Source of the DNA: Diospyros lotus
Taxonomy: Eukaryota > Streptophyta > Magnoliopsida > Ericales > Ebenaceae
Direction of reading: 5' to 3'
Assembly (NCBI RefSeq): GCF_014633365.1
Contig: NC_068344.1
Location: 10,369,669-10,433,668 of the forward strand
DNA: 64,000 nt
Shown: positions 45,675 to 56,402 of the stretch, in pieces
How the letters are laid out: each line of letters opens with the position of its first letter
How positions within the stretch are numbered: position 1 is the first letter of the stretch
Notes under the pieces: model-generated
Told to the model about the DNA's origin: nothing
What the model saw: only the letters and a program-made list of their open reading frames with translations
Databases searched by the model: none
Translations under genes and position numbers: made by a program

Positions 45675-48263
45675 TGTAATACCCGGGAAGTTATTAAAAG
45701 TATAAATGATTTTTAATAAAGGGTATAACTGGAATTATCAAAAGAATAAGGCTATATGACACACTAACGCAGTTTTAGACGATCAAATCAGTCAGAGGGA
45801 GTAACCCGGACCTTAGATAGCCAAAGAAAATTGTATAGTATCGACAAGTGATTCGAATTATGATTTTAGGCATCAAAAGAAGTTGGATCGGGAACGATTC
45901 CCGGTACAGCTAAAAAGGCAATTGTGATTTAGGCTGAAATACCGAATTATCGTACGGGGCATCCAGGAAGTCAATGGAACCCCGAGGAAATTCATATTTG
46001 GCATGTAGAGTAACCCTTCAGTAGTTTTTGGAAGAAACAAAAGGGTTTGTAGCCAAAACGAAGATTCGGGACTAAGTGCAGTTTTCCGAAATTGATAGAG
46101 GGAGGTCGAAACGATATTTTTTTGGAATTTTAAAGAGAATGTTTTAAGATATTTCAAAGAGTTATAAAGGTCTTTAAAGAGAAGTTTAGTTTTTGAGCCA
46201 GGGGCAAAATCGTAATTTTTGAGGTTGGGGTAAAAGTGTAAAATTAGGGGCATTAGCGTAATTAGTCCATTTTTTTAGGGACTAAAATGCAATTAAAAAT
46301 TAGTTCAGGGACCATGTTGAAAAGGGTTAAAATGCAATTACCCAAAAGTTCGGATCAAAGTGTAATTATTGAAACCTTTTTACTAGGGGCATTTGGAAAA
46401 TTCAGGAAAAAGCCTCATAAATGACTTTAATGATAAAGATGAAGTTTCATGATGATATTAGAGATAAGATGAAGCCTTATGATGACGTTAGAGATAAGAT
46501 GAAGGCTCATGATAACTTTTAGGATAAGATTTGATTGGATAAGATAAGATTTGATTGGATAAGATAAGATTTGGATAAGATTTTATTGGATATGATTTGA
46601 ATAAGATTTGATTTGGATAACAATGATTATATAAAATCTTAGAAGATTTAGAATGATTGCAGAATATCTTAAAAGATTTGGTAATGATTATATAATATCT
46701 TTGAAGATTTACAATGATTGCAAAAGATATTAGAAGATTTAGAATGATTGCAGAATATCTTAGAAGATTTGGTAATGATTATATAATATCTTTGAAGATT
46801 TACAATGATTGCAAAAGATATTAGAAGATTTGAAATGATTATAGAAAATCTTATAAGATTTACAATGATTGCAGAAGATCTTTAGAAGATTTGAAATGAT
46901 TGGAAAAGATTTTGGAAGATTTGAAATGATTGCAGAATATATGTTTCTTGGTGGCTAAGTTTCCAAAAACTATAAATAGGGGTTCATGGCTAAGGATTCT
47001 CTCATTCGAAATTATGAGAAGTTCGTGTTGGACAAGAGTGCTTCGGGTTTAGTGGATAGAGGGATTTTTAAGCATACGCGAAGCATCACACGCGCAGAGC
47101 ACCTGGGCAGTGCGTGAGGACGTGTAAGGAGGTGGTTTGGTTAAAAGACTTGAGGAGTTGCATGAAAATTGAGGTTGGGCACAAGATTCGAGGTGTTCTG
47201 AATACGTTCGAGGTGAGTGGTTTGGCTCTAGTTTTACCTTATCTTAAAAATATGTTGGAAGGTGTGAAGTGGGTTCTGGTGGGCAGTGTTACCCTCCCGA
47301 ACTTAGGTTACACGCAATTGGGACCAATTCTAGTGAGCGGTTTTACCCTCCGGAATTTGGGTTGTTTTGCAAAAGCATTTTACTTATGTATTTGTGGCAT
47401 CATTTGCATATTGAACATGTGGTATATTGCATCAACTGTTTTTACTTATAAAAGAGTCGGTGCATGGCTTGTGATTTTCATATCATCGGGGTATTGATAT
47501 TTCGTGTCGATGTTGTGTCCGTGTGGGTCAGGATGAAGTCTACTTGAGAGTGGGACAATGATAATCCAGGTGAACGGGTGTCACACTGGGGCACTCGAGG
47601 GAACAATGTTAAACCAGGTGAACGGGTGTCACGACGGTGCACTCGAGGGATTAACGTTAGACCAGGTGAACGGGTGTCACAGTGGGGCATTCGAGGGATT
47701 AAATATGTCAGGGAAACTTCTCAAGTTAGACGTGTCTTGCATGTTGTCACTTCTCTGAGTATGCCATGCTCGTGTGTCTCTCATGCATTACATAAACTGT
47801 TTCATACCGTCACTTAGATGTTTTATCATCTAACATGGGCTATGCCCCTGGAACGTTTAATGTTCCAGCCAGAGACTGCTGCGAGGGCTAGGATGTGGCC
47901 GGTTGGGGGCCTATGGTGCTTAGTTTGATAGTCGTTGTAACGTTTGGAGGCTTCAGAATGTATTTCAGGTTGTAAATGAACAGTTGTGTAGTAGCAAAGT
48001 TGTCATCAGATCTGTATTACGTATGTTGTTAAGAGAATACCATGTAAGAACTACGGTATTTGATGTTAATATATCCGCTGCATTGTATTATGTCTCGTTT
48101 AGTTTAAGATTATTGATCTTGATAGTTAAACGGGCAAGGCTGGGGTTCTCGGGGTTTGTATCTGCATGTGAAGATAGTTCTTGATACACTGCACGTGTTG
48201 AGCTTAAAAAAAAATCCCGGGGATACCCTTATAGTGACACGCCTGGCGAGATGGGGTGTTACA
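45675..48263 (+). mobile_element. N3: solo LTR of family N
   Basis: 2589 bp, TGTAATACCCGGG to GGGGTGTTACA, flanked by a perfect duplication TATTT (45670-45674 and 48264-48268) inside the GypQ 3' LTR. No primer site or internal region, so it is a solo LTR. The last kilobase is close to N2, with its 48-bp array at about 47560-47700, but the first 1.3 kb differs strongly. TATAAATAGG near 46971 is a likely TATA box, about 200 bp after a GATTTG-rich repeat block. Confidence 0.93.
46500..46940 (+). repeat. AT-rich tandem repeats in the N3 LTR
   Basis: GATAAGATTTGATT units (46525-46620), then a 91-bp unit present twice (46651-46741 and 46742-46832) with shorter derivatives after it. They lie directly upstream of the TATA box and are absent from N2. 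Confidence 0.8.
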
Positions 48264-48410
48264 TATTTCCCTCTCAATTCTCTTTCTCTCTCTCGTTTCA
48301 TCTTCTAGTTTTCCCCCCTCTTTCTCTAATTCATTTCTCCCCTACATAATTCCCACCAAGTTCTCTCTACAAAACGAGAGAACACTTTGCTGAATCCAAA
48401 GGATTCAACA

Positions 48411-49267
48411 AACTGTAGGCAGAATTTAAAGTAAAAGACCTTAGGCACCTACAATACTTTCTTGGGATGGCGATAGCTAAGAGCAAGAAGGGCATTTTTA
48501 TTTCCCAAAGAAAGTACATCCTTGATATGCTGAAGGAGATAGGGAAACTGGGGTGCAGACCTGTAGGAGCACCCCTAGACCAAAATTGGAAGCACAAAAT
48601 TACTGAAAAGGATCCACTAGTTGAAAGAGAGATATCAACATCTAGTAGGGAAGTCGATCTACTTATCTCTCACCAAACCTGATATTGCTTATAGTGCCAG
48701 TGTGATAAGTCAATTCATGCACTCTCCCACAAAGAGACATTTAGAAGCAATGAGTCAGATTCTTCATTAACGTTACCTAAAGAGTACTCTAGGGAAAGGT
48801 TTACTATTCAAGAAAAATTACCACTGGAGTGTTGAGTGCTATGTAGATGCAGATAGGGCAGGCTTAGTTGAAGATAAAAAAATCCACCATTGGGCATTGC
48901 AAAAAGGTATAGGGAAATGTGGTGATCTCGAGAAGTAAGAAACAGACGTTGCAGAATATAGGGCAATTGCTCAAGGAGCGCGTGAACTAATTTGGATAAG
49001 TAGGTTGCTACAAGATCTATTTATTCCAATGGAAGAACCTATGAAGTTATATGAAGATAACAAATTTGCCATAAGCATAGTTCATAACCCTGTTCAACAT
49101 AATAGGAAAAAGCATGTGAGGATTGACAAAAATGTTATCAAGTCAAAAATTGACAACAAAATTACAAGAAGTTGACATTCTTACAAAATCCCTGTTGAAG
49201 TCTGATTTTGAATCAAATGTTAGCAAGCTAGGAATGATTGACATCTATTCACCAACTTGAGGAGGAG
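48411..49267 (+). pseudogene. CopD RT C-terminus and RNaseH
   Basis: Continues CopD RT after GypQ: AEFKVKDL, YFLGMAIAKSKKGIFISQRK, LGCRPVGAPLD. RNaseH downstream is recognisable only in short pieces with many frameshifts (YCL, SREVRNRR). It ends at the polypurine tract CTTGAGGAGGAG. Confidence 0.75.
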
Positions 49268-49530
49268 TGTTGGAAAATAAGATTCTGAATAATCTAGGAT
49301 TTTTATATCCCATGATTTAGGGATTATTATTAGAGAATTGTTTTTGTTTTCAGTTGTTTCCTTTCTCTAGTTTGCTTCCTTTTTTCTGTTGTTTCCTATT
49401 TTAGAGATTGAGGAGTTATTGTTTCCTAAATCAAATCCTTACTTATAGTCTTCCTTTGGCTATAAATTTTATCACAGCTTATGAATAAGATGAGATTTGG
49501 CGAATTACTTCAAAACAGCCTTTGATTTCA
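49268..49530 (+). repeat. 3' LTR of CopD
   Basis: TGTTGGAAAATAAG to GATTTCA, 263 bp, after a polypurine tract. It does not match the CopE LTR beyond the first seven bases, so CopE and CopD are different families. Confidence 0.65.
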
Positions 49531-49880
49531 GGTCATGTGTCAAAAGTTTTGAATTATTAATATAAAAATATGAGTTAAAGACAATTCTAGATTGATTCTG
49601 GATGCCATAGACGTGAGCGTGCTACTTAGCCATTAACTTTTTAGGGTTAATAAATCGTACACCCCCTGATTGATTGGACAAATTTTAAAATTCAAGGGAT
49701 GTCTGGGCCAAACGACCAAAGTTTAGAGGTGTCTGGTCAGTTTACTCCGCTTTTTATTTCTAAGAAGCACAAACTACAGTAAAGAAAAAAATGCACAGTT
49801 TTACAATTAATGGCAAACAAATATTTTAAGAAAATGAAGTAAAAATATAATAAATAGAGACTGGAATGAAGAATATGTAC
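49531..49880 (-). other. Host intron sequence
   Basis: AT-rich, no element ends seen. On the minus strand it begins with GTACAT, the 5' splice site of candidate exon a. Confidence 0.4.
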
Positions 49881-49910
49881 CTTTAAATTTTCATGTAAAG
49901 AAGTAATAAC
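49881..49910 (-). CDS. Candidate micro-exon a of the host gene
   Basis: On the minus strand a TTTTTTTCAG acceptor precedes 30 nt (10 codons, VITSLHENLK) followed by GTACAT. Both ends are in phase 0. It joins to exon b (19543-19575) and exon c (16457-16527) without a frame change and gives a continuous polar helical peptide. The polypyrimidine tract is strong. The gene is unrecognised, and a chance match is possible because the exon is so short. Confidence 0.45.
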
Positions 49911-50973
49911 CTGAAAAAAAAAGTACGGAATATTAGATTAATATTAATTCTAAAGAGAGTAGAAAACAATTGCAAGATAGACAATCATGAAAATTATCCT
50001 TATTAACATAATGCAAAAAATCTAGCAGTAGAAATTTTCTGTTTCCGTCATTATTACAATTATGTGAACTTTTTCATAGCACAACCTATGGCTGGGTTTT
50101 GTTGTGGTTCCACCTACAGAAATCTTATGCGTTTAGGATTTCAGGAGGTAGGAGAAAATCTGCAATAGTTACAAATTGTAACAGAAAGTTTGCTTGCTCA
50201 AGAGGTTCGATTTGAAGGAGTTCCAAAACCAGGATTGCTGGAAATTCTTGCCAAAAGTAATTGATGACTTGAGATACTAAATTAAAACCAGGAAGGGAAA
50301 GGAGGAGCAGGGCTGACAATGGATATAAGATGGGGCTATTCTGAGTTTTTAAACATTAAGCAGTGCAAAGTAACTTCATTACTTTATGATGGAAAGAAGA
50401 TGAAAAAGGAGAGGAAACAAAAAATCTGGACAACCCACCTAGCATATGTTAGGTCCGGCCCTCTAAGGTTAAGTTTGACATTAATCAATTCAAAGATCTT
50501 GGAATTCTATTTCAGTTAAAATAAAGACTTGAAATGGGAAACTTCAGGACCTACTGAACACCAAATATAAGTATGACCCAAAGCCATTACTGTAACGACA
50601 TTACTACAAGTAATTATCTATTTTTTTAAACCTCTCCCAACTCATTTTCAAAATTAGATAATGGCCATTTCACACATATTACGTCTCTTCCAATTTAGTT
50701 TGGGAGCCAACTCACGTTTCCACAGCACTATAATTTTGGTTACCAAAGGAAACCCTCTTACCTAGTTTCAGATCACCTCGTAGTTTGTTCTTTGAGGATT
50801 TTTAAAAACTTTACTAGCTCATACCACAATACCCTATGAGAGTATTTTCCATTTTTTTTCCAGATTTTTCCTACCTTTAAATCAAAACAGCCCTGGAAGT
50901 TGGCTGTCTCAAAACCTCCCTTAAACCAGTCCAGATCCCAAGTTTCCCCTTTCTGCTCAGCACCAGTTCAGGG
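49911..50973 (-). other. Host intron sequence, no gene seen
   Basis: About 1 kb of AT-rich DNA. A 64-codon minus frame at 50125-50319 has no recognisable features. Further exons of the host gene may lie here or beyond the nest to the right; I could not identify any. Confidence 0.35.
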
Positions 50974-51319
50974 CTGTACCTGTTTTTGCTTGACCTTGTA
51001 AAGAGAAAAATGTATATCTATTCCATAGATGAGGTGTACAAGAACTTATATACATGCATCCTATTCTAATGTATATATAGTTACTTAATATAAAGATTAT
51101 AATCAAATCATAATCCTCTTAGCACTCCCCCCTCAAGCTAGAGCATAAATGCCAATCATGCTAAGCTTGGTGCATTTATAGCTCACACGAGGACCTCTGA
51201 GCAACTTAGTGAACAAATAAGCTAATTGATCATTAGAGCCCACAAACGCTATGACAATACCTTAAGAAAGCAACTTCTCCTTAACAAAATGACAATCAAT
51301 CTCAATATGTTTGGTTCTC
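50974..51319 (-). mobile_element. 3' end of a copia element (first copy of CopH type)
   Basis: On the minus strand: RNaseH tail, a GCTTGAGGGGGGAG polypurine tract (about 51140-51125), then an LTR starting TGCTAAGAGGATTATG at 51124. The same structure recurs at 51445, so two 3' ends lie in tandem. The left LTR edge is uncertain. Confidence 0.6.
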
Positions 51320-54300
51320 TAAAACTTGTATAAATGCATCCTATTCTAAGGAAACAATAAATTCTAAAGATATTGGCAAGTCATCTTAAGTATATATATA
51401 GTTACTTAATATGAAGATTATAATCAAATCATAATCCTCTTAACACTCCCTCTCAAGCTATAGCATAAACGTTGATCAAGCTAAGCTTGGTGAATAAATC
51501 AGATAACTAATCATTAGAACCACAAACATTGTGACAATATCACCAAAAAGCAACTTTTTCCAAACAAAATGACAATCAATCTCAATATGTTTGGTTCTCT
51601 CATGAAACACTGGTTTAGAAACTATATGCATTGCAGGCTGATAGTCACAAATCAACTTCATAGACTTGATTTAACTACTAACTCAATCAATTGTTTAATT
51701 CACATCAGCTCACATGTTGTTAGGATCATTACCCTATATTAACCTCTGCATTGGGCCAGGCAACAACACTTTGTTTATTACTTTTTCAAAAGACTAAGTT
51801 GCCACCAACAAATACACAATATCCAAATCCGGATGCCTATCGTTAGAAGATCCTACCCAATCAGCATCTATATATCCCACAATTTGATTATGACCATAAT
51901 CTTGATATAACACACCTCAACTACGGACACCCTTAATGTACTGAAGGATGTGAATCACTACATGTCAATGAATGTTACAGAGTGAATCTAGAAACTGACT
52001 TACCACACCCACAATGAATGAAATATTTGGATAGGTGACTGTGAGGTAGTTAACTTTGCCAACCAAACCTTAATGGCACCCAGGGTCAAAAATAGACTCG
52101 TTCTATCCTAGTAACAACTTGATATTTAGATACATAAGGGTATCTGCTAGCTTGAACCCAAGCATCCTTGTCTCTTCCAACCTATCCAGAGCTTAGTTCC
52201 TTTGAGAAATATAAATTCCTTGCTTTGATAGTGCCACCTCAATACCTAGAAGATATTTTAGTTGACCAAAATCCTTGGTTTAAAACTATAGGATAGGTGA
52301 TTGAGTTAACCAAAACTCTAGGATCGCTGCTTTGAGTTAACCAGAACTCTAGGATAGTTGATTGAGTTTACCAAACCAAGCTTGAGGAGACTATTTTAAG
52401 CAATATAGGGATTTTCAAAGGCAACACACCATCCCCAAATCCCCTTGATCAATGAAACCAAGGGGTTACTCCATAAAAACTCCCCCCCATAAGTCACCAT
52501 GAAGAAAGGCATTTTTAATATATAGTTGATAGAGAGGCTAGTGGAACATGGCAACTAGAGACAAGAATAGTTCAACAAAGGATATCTTGGCAATGAAAGA
52601 AAATGTGTCCCCGTAATCAAGGAAAAAAATCTAAGTATACCCTTTAGCAACAAAGCGAGCCTTGAGGTGATCAACTTGGTCAAAGGGAGAGATACCAAGT
52701 CCCATTGAAATGTAAAGCAAACATTTCTTTAAACATAGTAGCTCAACCCTAGTTGACAAAGGGCTTCTATAATCATCTTAGGAATAAATACAGAGTAAAG
52801 AAAAGAAAAAAACAATAAATTCAAGATAAAGAATGATAACTAATAAAGTTTGAAAAGGGATGTTGAGTACATCAAGTACCTTCACAAAGAGCTATAGGTA
52901 GATCAGGATCAAGAGGTGAGAGAGATGAACCAAAGGGAGAAAGCTCAACTGGCACAGAGGATGAATCAGTGAGTTGCTCCATTGTTTGTCTGCTACTAGC
53001 TTAGCATGTCGAGGATGACACTAATAAGTTTGAAGATTGGGATGATCAAGGCGAGATGAAGATGGAGGCGGAGTATAAGATGGAAGATCAAGAAATGGTA
53101 TAATCAAAGGTATAGCTGACGCTAACTTAGACAACTCAAACAATGGGGAAGAATAAGGACTCAAAAAAGGTAACATCAACAAAGACAAAATATCGAGCTA
53201 ACTTGGGAGAATAGCATTGATGACTTTTCTGAAGATGAATAATCAATAAAAACACATTTGAGAGATTAACCAAAATATAGGAGGAACGGAGTATATGTCA
53301 ACCTAAGCAAAAAGAATAGAATAAGTGATCTGGTCATTAAGGGAAAATAAAGGCATCTAGTTAATCAAATAACACACTATTAAAACAACATCTTGCCAAT
53401 ATTAGAGAGGGGCATGCATTTGAATAAGTAGAGTGCCAGCAATTTCTATTAAATGACTATTATTCCTTTCAGTGATCCCATTTTGTTATGGGGTGCTAAA
53501 GTAAGAAGTTTGGTGAAGAATCCCTTTGGATGCCATGTAAGATTTATAAGGCGTAGACAAGTATTCAAGTGCATTATCATTACAAGGAACACGAATTGGC
53601 ACATCAAATTGAGTGCGGATTCCAACAGGTAGCACAAAAGGTGGCAAATATTGAAAATAATTTAAAATATTTTTTTTTCATGACACCCTAGTGTGTGAAA
53701 AATCATCAATAAATGTGACCAAAAAAACTTATAGAAAAAAAAAATGTGACAAAATAACAAAATCCTTGTTTTGAAGGACCACGACTAGGACCCCATACAT
53801 CAAAATGAATAATTCAAAAAGAAGAATTCGAATAGTTATTGACTCTACTTGGGGATGAACTCTTAACTATGTTTCCCAAGTTGACATGACTCACACTATG
53901 ATAGGAAGACTGGACAAATTGGGAAGCATCTTCTTTAGACTAGACCAAGATGGATGTCCTAATCAACTTGTACTCATAGGGGCGAAACATTAGTAGTGCA
54001 AGCCACAAATGGAGTAAACGGAGAGAGATAGTACAATCCCCAAGACTCATACTCCATGATAATTGTCCACCCAGTCCTCCCACCCTGAACAAAGACAAAA
54101 TTAAACAAAAAGGTTATGGAACAATTAAGATCACGAGTGAGATGACTAACAAAAAGTAAATTAAACAAGACATTGTAACAAATGTAGAACAGAGAGTAAG
54201 GCTGGAGTAGAAAGGGGTTTAGCACTCCCGAAACCCTTGACTGATGCTTGAGAACCATAAGCCAGTGCAACAATACGTAAAGATCCAGAACATTGGATGT

Positions 54301-54532
54301 GAGAGAAAAGAGAATTATTACCAAACATGTTACTAGCCCCTGAGTCAAAAATTTAGGGATCGAGAGAAGAGGATTGGGTAAAACAAGTAATGGGACTACC
54401 GGGTGTGAGCAAAAGATGCTATAAATGAAGGAGTCGTGCTCTGTTGCACAAAATTAAAAGAGCTAAGCATACTCTTACCTTGAGATAGTCACTAAAAAAG
54501 ACCTACTAAGGGTTGTATTAGTTACCTGAGGA
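51320..54532 (-). mobile_element. CopH: decayed minus-strand copia element
   Basis: A partial LTR (51320-51445), polypurine tract, then pol on the minus strand: RNaseH (51661-51476, [18 protein letters not shown]), RT remnants to about 52700, integrase pieces (53637-53449, with the PQQNG-like region near 53480) and protease (DSGASNMFG near 54350-54324). There are many stops. The gag region to the right is replaced by an RSZ22 fragment. No 5' LTR was found. Confidence 0.7.
52270..52375 (+). repeat. Short tandem repeat in CopH
   Basis: Three imperfect copies of about 35 bp sharing TTGAGTTAACCAAAACTCTA. A local duplication in decayed RT sequence. Confidence 0.65.
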
Positions 54533-54787
54533 TGACCACATCCACTACTATGGCAACCACCACTACCTCTAAAGTTGTGAGACATCTCAACTCACTACCC
54601 ATTCTTACCATCTAATTCAAAAATTGCATCATGTGCATCCCTGTGGTCACCAAAGTCAACAAAAGCATAACCTGGCAACCTATTTGCAAGCCAAACACTA
54701 CACATAACTCCAAACACATGGAATTCATCTTCAAGCTCTTGTTTAGTGACACATGGGTATGAGTTTCTAACAAAGACACGAGACAAG
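54533..54787 (-). pseudogene. RSZ22: RSZ22-type SR splicing factor fragment (RRM)
   Basis: The minus strand reads LSRVFVRNSYPCVTKQELED, FGVMCSVWLANRLPGYAFVD, HDAIFELDGKNG, two stop codons, then VEMSHNFRGSGG. This follows plant RSZ22-type SR proteins from residue 2 of the RRM through RNP1 (GYAFVDF) and into the glycine-rich hinge. The start ATG has become TTG. RNP2 VYVGNL has become VFVRNS, which should impair RNA binding. The zinc knuckle and RS tail are absent; the sequence passes into CGHPQ and then CopH. It is a captured or retrocopied gene piece, not a working gene. Confidence 0.82.
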
Positions 54788-54789
54788 AA

Positions 54790-55560
54790 TCATTGATAAA
54801 GGGTGTTATCAAAAGCTAGTAGGAACATTGATTTATCTCTCACACACTAGACCTGACATTGCTTATGTTGTGAGAGTAGTTAGTTAGTTCATGCATGATC
54901 CTAAGGAAGAACATCTACAAACAGTTCACAGAATTCTTAAGTACTTAAAAGCTACTCTAGGAAAAATAATTTTGTTAAAAAGGGAAGTAACCTGAAAGTA
55001 GAGGCATACACCGATGCTGACCATGTAGGATCTCTTATAGACGAGGTCAACTACAAGCTATTGCACTTGCATAGGAGGAAATTTGGTTACTTGGACGAGC
55101 AAGAAGCAAAATGTGATAGCCAAATCAAGTGCAAAAGTAGAATTTCGTGCTATGGCTCTCGATGTTTGTGAACTTCTATGGATCAAAATAATTCTAAAAG
55201 ATTTGATGATTGAAAGTGGATCGATGAAACTATACTGTAATAACAAATCAGCTGTCAGTATAGCACACAACCCAGTACAACATGATCATGTGGAGAATTA
55301 GGGTAAGAACTTCTATATGTTTCATTAAATGGAATGGAGATATATATACAATAGAGAATTTACAAATATGGAAAAGGAGCAGATTTTCCTAATCACCTAA
55401 TTAAGGTAAGATTCTATATACAGGAGGCTAATTACATCCTTAATTCTAGCCTTAAATCTCCATACTTAATTCCAAAATTCTCAAACTTGATTCTTGACAA
55501 ATCGAATGAAGCATGTAGACGTGGACAAACACTTCATCAAAGAGAAATTCCCTAGTTCTG
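54790..55560 (+). mobile_element. CopF: plus-strand copia RT/RNaseH fragment
   Basis: Begins in RT (YQKLVGTLIYLSHTRPDIAY) and runs through RNaseH (AYTDADHVGSL, then frameshifted SKKQNVIAKSSAKVEFRAMA and LYCNNKSAVSIAHNPVQHD). After the small solo LTR it resumes with RMKHVDVDKHFIKEK. It ends near 55560, where minus-strand copia sequence begins. No 3' LTR. Confidence 0.72.
55289..55499 (+). mobile_element. 211-bp solo LTR inside CopF
   Basis: TGTGGAGAATTAG to TGATTCTTGACA, flanked by GATCA and AATCG. Both are one change from GATCG, the sequence expected at this point of the RNaseH gene. Removing it rejoins HD with RMKHVDVD. A small copia-type solo LTR is the best fit. Confidence 0.6.
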
Positions 55561-56402
55561 CTTACACCCCATGAAATACATTACCTTGGAAAATCTCCCA
55601 AATCAATCTCTTGGTGACTGTTTCAGGCCATATAGTGCCTTCTTGAGTTTGTGAACCTTAATTGCAGCTATGTTGCTATTGAATCCTGGGGTATTTCCAT
55701 GTAGATTTCCTCCTCAAGATCTCCATGCAAGAATGAATTTTTTACATTGAACTGTTGCAAAGGCCAGTCAAATTTAACTGCTAAGGACGAAAGGATTCTT
55801 ATCATGTTCATTTTGGTAACCAGGGTAAAGGTTTCTTGATAATCGATTCCATATATTTGAGTGTACTCTTTAGCCACCAACCTAACTCTGTACCTCTCAA
55901 GTGTCCCATCTACTCTATACTTGATAGTGAAAACCCATTTACATCCCACCGGTTTCTTTCCTTTTGGCAAATCCATTATCTCCCAAGTATTGTTTTTCTC
56001 CGGGGTATGCATTTCAACATTCATAGCATTCTCTGGTTCCCTTCCTGAGTGCTATGGGCAAATCAAGGTTAGAAAAGGAACCAGAAGTTGGGCTAAAGGA
56101 GATTATCTCATTTCCAGAAGTTGGGTCTGATGACTGGTCTGGCCATGGTTCGGGCTCTGGATTTGTCCTTCTTAAGTAAACTTGTGAGAACTGATTGTTA
56201 GTAATGATCTTTACCCCTTCTGGTTGAGAATCAAGTTGTAAGGAGAGCTCATTTTGGGATTCTGAAGGTTCAGGTTCGGGCGCAAGTGTTGGGGTAGTAG
56301 CAAGTTCAAGGCTTAGGAGATGATGGTGATAAGTCAAGGAGGAAAAAATCACGATCCTTATCTTCCACAAATGATGTCTCCCTCTAGAAATAAGGTTGCG
56401 TG
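55561..56402 (-). mobile_element. CopG: minus-strand copia RT fragment
   Basis: On the minus strand: an integrase-RT linker rich in Pro and Glu (56370-56014), then RT (56024-55668: KPVGCKWVFTIKYRVDGTLE, YGIDYQETFTLVTKMNMIRI, QQFNVKNSFLHGDLEEEIYM), continuing to [16 protein letters not shown] near 55620. It ends where CopF ends. Together the two hold the 5' and 3' halves of a copia RT in opposite directions. Confidence 0.75.

Larger units (their letters stand above)
33216..48410 (+). mobile_element. GypQ: Ty3/gypsy chromovirus with two nested insertions
   Basis: 5' LTR 33216-33553 (338 bp); 3' LTR 45477-45674 plus 48264-48410, split by N3. The target duplication is AATTG (33211-33215) and AACTG (48411-48415), one mismatch. 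Plus-strand order: LTR, primer site 33556-33567, gag (split by GypK at 34626), PR, RT, RNaseH, IN, chromodomain-like tail, polypurine tract, LTR. Without insertions it is about 5.4 kb, like GypC. Confidence 0.9.
45477..48410 (+). repeat. 3' LTR of GypQ, split by N3
   Basis: TGTTGTGTACC at 45477, interrupted at 45674 and resumed at 48264, ending GATTCAACA at 48410. The rejoined length of about 340 bp matches the 5' LTR. The polypurine tract AAGGGGAGAGGAG precedes it (about 45463-45475). Confidence 0.88.
25440..49530 (+). mobile_element. CopD: decayed copia split by two gypsy insertions
   Basis: Three blocks of one plus-strand element: 25440-25911 (protease), 31366-33215 (integrase to RT) and 48411-49530 (RT, RNaseH, 3' LTR). 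They rejoin at amino-acid level across GypC (LWHN then HLGHPNF) and GypQ (LKSKL then AEFKVKDL). The gag and 5' LTR are missing on the left. Many stops and frameshifts make it the oldest layer of this nest. Confidence 0.8.

Noticed and set aside
47114..47497. 127-codon frame in N3
   Set aside because: Lies in the solo LTR leader and is not kept intact in N2.
20174..49530. CopE and CopD as one element with matching LTRs
   Set aside because: The LTRs share only their first few bases, the coding regions overlap in RT and RNaseH, and a Sirevirus LTR fragment lies between them.
50125..50319. 64-codon minus frame as another host exon
   Set aside because: No convincing splice sites at its ends and no recognisable motif.
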